From contig CAKUYE010000012.1 in assembly GCA_934702375.1 (NCBI GenBank), positions 14,471 to 78,470 on the forward strand: a stretch of DNA of 64,000 nucleotides. The letters are read 5' to 3'. Below the pieces are notes generated by a model. That model searched no databases. It was not told the DNA's origin and was given only the letters and a program-made list of their open reading frames with translations. Positions 59,221 to 64,000 of this stretch are shown here, one piece after another (position 1 is the stretch's first letter; each line of letters begins with the position of its first letter). The position numbers and the translations under genes are program-made. The DNA is from an uncultured Bacillota bacterium. GTDB taxonomy: Bacteria; Bacillota; Dehalobacteriia; UBA7702.

Positions 59221-59293
59221 GACGGAGAAAACTGCAAAAACAAAAGAATACCAGAGTCCTCTGTGTCTTTTGCAGTATTCTCCGTCTATTTTT
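59221..59293. terminator. Long bidirectional hairpin terminator after DUF1292
   Basis: gacggagaaaactgcaaaa (59221-59239) pairs with ttttgcagtattctccgtc (59268-59286) over 19 bases with one mismatch. A nested cagag/ctctg stem sits in the loop. A T-rich tail follows on both strands. The 120 bases before it hold nothing recognised. Confidence 0.75.
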
Positions 59294-59347
59294 ATTTGTG
59301 TGAAAACATTCTATTTTCACTTAATATTTATCAATAAGGATGTTGTT

Positions 59348-60358
59348 ATGAAAAAGGTACTTGTATTTTTAATTATCATTGCGTTACTTGCCGTTGGCGG
59401 CTTCGTTGGGTATCAGCAGATTTTCGGATCTGTAGATATTGATGGCGAAGCGGTTGTTACAATTCCGGAAGCTTCCTCGCCCACGGAGATCGGTGCGATT
59501 CTCAAGGAAAACGGTGTGATCAAAAGTGAGCTTGGTTTTAAGCTGGAGTTGAAAAAAGGGGACGAGGCTTCCCAATTAAAGGCCGGTACATACCACTTTA
59601 AAGGCACTTACGGATTGTCCGACGTTGTTGCGGCTCTGGTAAAGGGGCCTGCTATCAGCGGTGTAAAGATCACTATCCCCGAAGGGTACAATCAGACGCA
59701 GATCATTGCTCTTTTGGTGGAAAACGGTCTTGTTACCGAGGAAGATTTTTTGAATGCGGCAGCCAATGGAGATTATGATTATGACTATTTACCTGCTGCC
59801 GGCGACTCCCTTCGCTTGCAGGGATTCCTCTATCCGGAAACTTATTTCTTTAACGAAGGGGATTCTGCGGAAACCATTATTGCTGCCATGTTGAAACAAT
59901 TCGACGATGTTTATACCGAGGAATGGCGTGCAAAAGTTGCGGAACGAGGGCTTACCACCCAGCAGTGGGTTACAATGGCTTCTATTGTAGAAAAGGAAGC
60001 TGTAGTTTCCGAAGATCGCCCCATTATTGCCGGGGTATTTTACAACCGTCTTGCCCAGGGGATGAACCTCCAAAGCTGTGCTACGGTACAATATGCTCAG
60101 GGGAAGGTAAAGGCTACCCTCAGCAACGAAGATGTACAGATTGATTCTCCGTATAATACTTATATTCATCCGGGGCTTCCCCCCGGGCCCATTGCTTCTC
60201 CCGGCTATGAATCCCTTTATGCTGCCTTGTATCCGACGGAAACCGACTATCTGTATTTTGTAGCAAAACCCAACGGCGCCCATATCTTTACTAAGACCTA
60301 TGAGGAGCATCTTGCAGCCAAAGCAGATATTGAAAATGGACTGTATGACAATGAATAA
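59348..60358 (+). CDS. mltG: Endolytic murein transglycosylase MltG
   Basis: 336 residues. MltG cuts nascent peptidoglycan strands at the membrane. One N-terminal membrane segment (about 4-22), a LysM-like region, then the catalytic domain: LQGFLYPETYFFNEGD, MASIVEKEAVVSEDRPIIAGVFYNRL with catalytic Glu, and SPYNTYIHPGLPPGPIASPG are signatures. The open frame runs back through the terminator, so the true start is ATG 59348 (AAGGA 7 bases before). The U32 gene overlaps its end. Confidence 0.95.
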   Translation: MKKVLVFLIIIALLAVGGFVGYQQIFGSVDIDGEAVVTIPEASSPTEIGAILKENGVIKSELGFKLELKKGDEASQLKAGTYHFKGTYGLSDVVAALVKGPAISGVKITIPEGYNQTQIIALLVENGLVTEEDFLNAAANGDYDYDYLPAAGDSLRLQGFLYPETYFFNEGDSAETIIAAMLKQFDDVYTEEWRAKVAERGLTTQQWVTMASIVEKEAVVSEDRPIIAGVFYNRLAQGMNLQSCATVQYAQGKVKATLSNEDVQIDSPYNTYIHPGLPPGPIASPGYESLYAALYPTETDYLYFVAKPNGAHIFTKTYEEHLAAKADIENGLYDNE

Positions 60359-61589
60359 AAGAAAACCTGAAGTTCTGGCTCCCGCCGGAGATATGGAGAA
60401 GCTGCGCTTTGCCATTGCCTATGGTGCCGATGCTGTTTACCTTGGCGGTGAACATTTTGGCTTGCGGGTAAAAAGCAATAATTTTACGCTGGATGAAATT
60501 CGGGAAGCGGTGGCTTACTGTCATCAACGCGGCAAAAAGGTCTATATTACCGTGAATATCTTTGCCCACAATGAGGATATTGAGGCTTTGCCGGAGTATC
60601 TTCGTTCTTTGAATGAGATTGGCCCTGACGGTTTGTTGATTTCCGATCCCGGAGTGGTTCTTTTGACAAAAGAATATGCGCCGGCAATCCCCCTTCATAT
60701 CAGCACTCAGGCCAATAACGTGAACTGGAAAACCGTGGAGTTTTGGCAGCAGTTTGGCGCGGAGCGAGTGGTGTTGGGTCGAGAACTTTCTTTGGAGGAA
60801 ATGGCAGAAATACGGCAAAAAACCACTGCAGAGCTGGAAATTTTTGTACACGGCGCCATGTGTATGTCTTATTCCGGGCGTTGTTTACTGAGCAACTATC
60901 TTGCCGGCCGTGATGCCAATCGCGGTGCTTGTACCCATCCCTGCCGTTGGAAATATGCTCTGGTAGAACAGCAGCGGCCCGGTGAATATTTGCCTTTGGA
61001 AGAGGACGAACGGGGCAGCTACATTATGAACTCCAAGGATTTGGAGCTGTTGCCCTACTTGCCCCAACTTTATGATATCGGTATCGATTCCTTTAAGATC
61101 GAGGGCCGTGTCAAAAGCAGTTATTACGTTGCCGTTGTTACCGGTGTGTATCGGGCGGCGGTGGATTGCCTTGCCGAGGAACCGGAGGTTTTTGAAGAAC
61201 GATTGCCCCAATGGTTGGAAGAATTGCGCACCGTAAGCCATCGTCAGTATACCGGCGGATTTATTGAAAGAAAGCCTACCGGGGCTGACCATCGTTACGA
61301 AACTTCGGCCTATGAACGTCTCTACGATTTTGTGGCGATTGTGAAGGGATATGACGAGGAAAAGCAGATGCTGATTCTGGAGCAGCGCAATCATTTTGCT
61401 GTTGGGGAAGCATTGGAATTTGTGCCGGCAAAGGGAATGCCTTTTGTTCTAAATGCCGAGGCGCTTTTTGATGAAGAGGATCAGCCCATTGCCAAAGCCC
61501 CCCATGCCCAGATGACCGTAAAGCTGCCTTGGCAGCAACCGTTGCCACCTTTTACCATCGTGCGGAGGAAATGCCATGGAAGCAAATGA
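60351..61589 (+). CDS. U32-family protein, likely tRNA hydroxylation protein TrhP-like (YrrO)
   Basis: 412 residues. The signature EIFVHGAMCMSYSGRCLLSN, with RDANRGACTHPCRWKY, has the four conserved cysteines expected for a [4Fe-4S] cluster. N-terminal PEVLAPAGDMEKLRFAIAYGADAVYLGG is typical. Bacillota members in mltG clusters (YrrN/YrrO) are needed for 5-hydroxyuridine at tRNA position 34; older annotations call them collagenase-like peptidases. ATG 60351 (or 60345) overlaps mltG. DUF4911 overlaps its 3' end by 14 bases. Confidence 0.9.
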   Translation: MNKRKPEVLAPAGDMEKLRFAIAYGADAVYLGGEHFGLRVKSNNFTLDEIREAVAYCHQRGKKVYITVNIFAHNEDIEALPEYLRSLNEIGPDGLLISDPGVVLLTKEYAPAIPLHISTQANNVNWKTVEFWQQFGAERVVLGRELSLEEMAEIRQKTTAELEIFVHGAMCMSYSGRCLLSNYLAGRDANRGACTHPCRWKYALVEQQRPGEYLPLEEDERGSYIMNSKDLELLPYLPQLYDIGIDSFKIEGRVKSSYYVAVVTGVYRAAVDCLAEEPEVFEERLPQWLEELRTVSHRQYTGGFIERKPTGADHRYETSAYERLYDFVAIVKGYDEEKQMLILEQRNHFAVGEALEFVPAKGMPFVLNAEALFDEEDQPIAKAPHAQMTVKLPWQQPLPPFTIVRRKCHGSK

Positions 61590-61785
61590 TTTTCGAGTCG
61601 ATGTAAAGGTTGATCCGAAGAATATTGATTTTTTAAACCGCGTTTTTGAAGGCTACGATCATCTTTGCCTTGTAACTACCGTTGATGCCAAGGAGGGGCA
61701 TGTGAAAATTTGGGGATACGGAAAAGTCGGCCAGATTCGACGTATCTTAAAGGGAATGCCCTTTCCTTATGAGATTCTGGAATAA
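61576..61785 (+). CDS. DUF4911 family protein
   Basis: 69 residues, a single small alpha/beta domain. FRVDVKVDPKNIDFLNRVFEGYDHL followed by LVTTVDAKEGHVKIWGYG matches DUF4911, which often neighbours U32 proteins and mltG in Negativicutes and Clostridia. GGAGG lies upstream of ATG 61576, within the U32 gene. It probably acts with the U32 protein, but nothing direct is known. A clear terminator follows. Confidence 0.8.
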   Translation: MEANDFRVDVKVDPKNIDFLNRVFEGYDHLCLVTTVDAKEGHVKIWGYGKVGQIRRILKGMPFPYEILE

Positions 61786-61800
61786 TTTTCTATTGATTTG

Positions 61801-61838
61801 AAAGACTATGGTTATACAAAAGCCATAGTCTTTTTTAT
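61801..61838 (+). terminator. Terminator of mltG-U32-DUF4911
   Basis: Perfect 11-base stem aaagactatgg (61801-61811) with ccatagtcttt (61823-61833), T run. Confidence 0.92.
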
Positions 61839-61859
61839 TTTGCGGGATAGGAGGTTATC

Positions 61860-63533
61860 ATGGATTTATCCAAAAAGCAAAAGGTGAGGGGAATGCGGCT
61901 GCTTTGGATTGCAATATTCTTCCTTTTGGCCGGTACCGGTGTGTTTTTGCGGCTTTTTTATTTACAACTGATTTGCCACCCTGCCTTGGCGGCAAAGGCG
62001 GATCGGCAGGAATTTCTCACGGTAGATCTGGGAGAAATGGCGCGAGGCATCATTTATGACCGCAACGGTGCACCGATTACCGCAAATGAAGAAACGGCGG
62101 AGCTGCTGATTGTGCCGTCTCTTATCAAAAATGTAGATACAACGGTATCTTCCCTCTGTGTTGCCGGTGGATTTTCCGAGGAACTTTTAAAGAGTCGAAT
62201 TGTCGGTATCAATCAGGAGGGCAAGGAGATCCGCAAAGAGCCTTTTATTGCCAAAACCGACCTCACCGCCGGTGAAATTGCGAATTATCAAAGCATGGAG
62301 GAAAGCGGTATTTATGTGATTCCCCGTCAGGGGCGGTATTATCGAGATTTTCCCGGCCAGCATTTGCTGGGCAGCCTGGAAAATACCGAAACCGGAACCA
62401 GCCGGGGCAGCAGCGGTTTGGAAAGGATTTACGATAAACTGCTTACTGCAACCGGTGAAAAAAGGTTAAGTATTTTGGTAGACGAACGAAATCGTGCCGT
62501 ATCTCCCGGAGATATCTTTCTTTCCGGAGGAGATCCCTCGGCTGCCGGTTCTTTGTCTTTAACGTTGGATTTGGGCATCCAGCGTGCTGCCGAGGCCGCA
62601 TTGGGAGATCTCTCCGGAGCCGTTGTTGTTTTGGACAGTAAGTCCGGTGAAGTTTTGGCTCTGGCTTCTTCGCCGAAATATGATCCTTACCATGTGGCGG
62701 AAAATGCTGCGGATTCGGTATATGTCAATAAAGCTTTTGCTGCTTATCCGCCGGCTTCCCTTTTTAAAATATTTACTTCAGCGGTGGCTCTGGATCAGGG
62801 CATTGTCACTCCGGAGATGCTTTTTTTCTGTGATGGAGGCTACCGCCTTGATAACGGTAATACGGTTTCCTGCTGGAAGAAGGACGGTCATGGTTTTTTG
62901 ACCTTTGAAGATGCTTTAGCTGCCAGCTGTAATCCGGTATTTGTGAAAACGGCCCAGCTTTTGGGGAAGAGTCGATTGGAAAAAGCTTTTGACCGCTGGG
63001 AATTGAATGACGATCGATTACTGGGGTACCCATTGGTCGAAGCTTCCTCTTTGAAAATTCAGAGCAGTGGTGATGGGGAGCTTGCCAATATCGGTTTGGG
63101 GGAAAGCGGTGTTATGCTTACGCCGTTGAATGTGGCGAAAATGATCAATGTGATCGCTGCCGGAGGTGTTTTACACACACCGCAAATTGTATTATCGGCT
63201 ACCGAAGCTGACGGTTCCGAATATTCGGTGGAAGGAGCGGATTTGCCCCTCCGTGTGATTTCATCCTCTACAGCACAGGCAGTAACTCAAATGATGGTTA
63301 AGACCTTTCAAAGCGGTACGGCGGCAAAATTGAATCTGGAATCCTTTCATATCGCCGGTAAGACCGGTACTTCCGAAACGGGGAATGTATGGATCGGCGG
63401 CTTTTTTCCCTATGAGGATCCGGCTTATACGGTAGTGATCCTCATTTCCGGCGGCAGCAGCGGTGCCGGGGACGGCGGCCCGGTTCTGAAAAAGCTTTGC
63501 GCCTATCTTGCCAACGATGGGAAAAGCTATTGA
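61860..63533 (+). CDS. Class B penicillin-binding protein (PBP2/FtsI-like transpeptidase)
   Basis: 557 residues. A membrane segment (about 13-36) is followed by a non-catalytic pedestal domain with EMARGIIYDRNGAPI, then the transpeptidase with SxxK PPASLFKI (about residue 300), SxN SCNPVF and KTG AGKTGTSE. LGSLENTETGTSRGSSGLERIYD is a class B signature. Length and lack of PASTA repeats suggest a PBP2/SpoVD/PbpA-type monofunctional enzyme. It stands alone after the DUF4911 terminator. Confidence 0.93.
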   Translation: MDLSKKQKVRGMRLLWIAIFFLLAGTGVFLRLFYLQLICHPALAAKADRQEFLTVDLGEMARGIIYDRNGAPITANEETAELLIVPSLIKNVDTTVSSLCVAGGFSEELLKSRIVGINQEGKEIRKEPFIAKTDLTAGEIANYQSMEESGIYVIPRQGRYYRDFPGQHLLGSLENTETGTSRGSSGLERIYDKLLTATGEKRLSILVDERNRAVSPGDIFLSGGDPSAAGSLSLTLDLGIQRAAEAALGDLSGAVVVLDSKSGEVLALASSPKYDPYHVAENAADSVYVNKAFAAYPPASLFKIFTSAVALDQGIVTPEMLFFCDGGYRLDNGNTVSCWKKDGHGFLTFEDALAASCNPVFVKTAQLLGKSRLEKAFDRWELNDDRLLGYPLVEASSLKIQSSGDGELANIGLGESGVMLTPLNVAKMINVIAAGGVLHTPQIVLSATEADGSEYSVEGADLPLRVISSSTAQAVTQMMVKTFQSGTAAKLNLESFHIAGKTGTSETGNVWIGGFFPYEDPAYTVVILISGGSSGAGDGGPVLKKLCAYLANDGKSY

Positions 63534-63558
63534 CAACGTATCCTCTTTTCTTTACAAT
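63530..63558 (+). promoter_or_regulatory. Promoter of the small cysteine-containing protein gene
   Basis: Perfect TTGACA (63530-63535, overlapping the PBP stop), 17-base spacer, TACAAT (63553-63558). Confidence 0.85.
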
Positions 63559-63591
63559 GAAAACAGAGCATAAGGAAGAGAGGTGTCAGAA

Positions 63592-63903
63592 ATGGCAAAA
63601 GGAACCATTGAAGCCGGTATTTGCGGCTTAATTACAACCGTAACGGTGGAAGACAAGGATGGTGTGAATTACACCCTTAAAGTGGATTCTCAGTGCGGTG
63701 CCTATAAGGATCTGGATCAGCGTTTGCCCGAGGTCGGCATGATGGCCGGTTTTGATCCGGTGGGTACCGGAGCGGTATACGAGGCCTGCCGTGTCCAGTG
63801 CAAACACGGTGCCTGTCCCGTACCGATGGGGATTATTAAGACCATTGAGGTTGCTGCCAATATGGCTTTACCCAAAGAGGTAAAAGTTACGATCGAAAAA
63901 TAA
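63592..63903 (+). CDS. Small conserved cysteine-containing protein (DUF6951-like)
   Basis: 103 residues. ATG 63592 is preceded by AGAGAGGTG. The GICGLITTVTVEDKDGVNYTL start, QCGAYKDLDQRLPEVGM middle and EACRVQCKHGACPVPMGIIK cysteine cluster suggest a small metal- or cluster-binding domain. I have seen similar proteins under the name DUF6951 but cannot confirm it here. Function unknown. The family name is a guess. Confidence 0.65.
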   Translation: MAKGTIEAGICGLITTVTVEDKDGVNYTLKVDSQCGAYKDLDQRLPEVGMMAGFDPVGTGAVYEACRVQCKHGACPVPMGIIKTIEVAANMALPKEVKVTIEK

Positions 63904-63928
63904 GAAAAGCGCCGGGCTGAAATTGATA

Positions 63929-64000
63929 TGTACCCCCAATACTGGACACCCGGTATTGGGGGTATTGCTATATGAAATACAGCTATGAATACAAGCGGAT
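63929..64000 (+). mobile_element. Left end of a probable IS3-family insertion sequence (truncated by window)
   Basis: TGTACCCCCAATACTGGACA at 63929 resembles the terminal inverted repeat of IS3-family elements. A hairpin acccccaatac/gtattgggggt (63932-63963) lies inside the end. A transposase-like start follows at 63972. The rest, including the right end, is beyond the window. Confidence 0.55.
63972..64000 (+). CDS. Putative IS3-family transposase OrfA, N-terminus (3' partial)
   Basis: ATG 63972 begins MKYSYEYKR, which resembles the N-terminus of IS3-type OrfA (helix-turn-helix) proteins, often MKYSYEFK. Only nine full codons are in the window. Identity rests on this plus the terminal-repeat-like sequence just upstream. 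Confidence 0.5.

Overview
The window reads as ordinary chromosome of a Bacillota (Firmicutes) bacterium. Evidence includes the hrcA-grpE-dnaK-dnaJ-prmA-rsmE-mtaB order, floA/nfeD, the aspS-6S RNA-tcdA-rarA neighbourhood, the alaS-ireB-ruvX-DUF1292-mltG cluster, and promoters close to the sigma-A consensus with 17-base spacers. SLH-domain proteins, an alpha-2-macroglobulin-like surface protein, a succinyl-CoA:acetate-type CoA transferase and the absence of sporulation operons make a non-sporulating, fermentative, diderm Negativicutes member (Acidaminococcaceae-like) my best guess. That placement is inference from gene content, not a database match.

Layout. 1-7700: heat-shock operon (end of hrcA, grpE, dnaK, dnaJ), then a translation/RNA-modification run (prmA, rsmE, mtaB, HIT protein, rpsU). 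7.8-17.8 kb: YgiQ-type radical SAM protein; an nfeD-floA-unknown membrane operon; a large alpha-2-macroglobulin-like protein whose thioester site looks lost, translationally coupled to an anchored Memo-like protein; a homocysteine methyltransferase-family gene; a YlmC-type PRC-barrel gene on the minus strand. 17.9-26 kb: CoA transferase, a small unknown gene, an OPT peptide transporter coupled to a P1-family aminopeptidase and mutY, a DUF554 membrane protein (minus), rph and rdgB. 26-31 kb: tRNA-Gly, an SLH/3D-domain cell-wall protein, tRNA-Arg/His/Gln, an acyltransferase, hpt, hisC and a minus-strand tRNA-Thr. 31-49.4 kb: dense housekeeping run: nicotinamidase-like hydrolase, ruvCAB-queH-queA-tgt, yajC-secD-secF, rel-dtd-MBL-hisS-aspS, 6S RNA, tcdA, thioredoxin, rarA and mnmA.

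49.5-53.2 kb is the most accessory-looking part: an orphan LytTR response regulator with Glu at the phospho-acceptor position, a broken SLH-domain gene, two coupled membrane proteins I do not recognise, and three small genes (PRC-barrel, zinc ribbon, YtxH-like). 53.3-64 kb returns to core genes: AI-2E family transporter, alaS, ireB, a ferredoxin-tailed aldo/keto reductase, ruvX, DUF1292, mltG, U32 protein, DUF4911, a class B PBP and a small cysteine-containing protein. What looks like the left end of an IS3-family insertion sequence enters at the right edge.

The strongest candidates for something undescribed are the thioester-less macroglobulin/Memo-like pair (12193-16634) and the LytTR/SLH-remnant/membrane-protein island (49485-52060). 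I saw no CRISPR array, prophage or recognisable defence system. Many start codons were moved from the longest open frame to the one with a properly spaced ribosome binding site; these choices are stated per gene.
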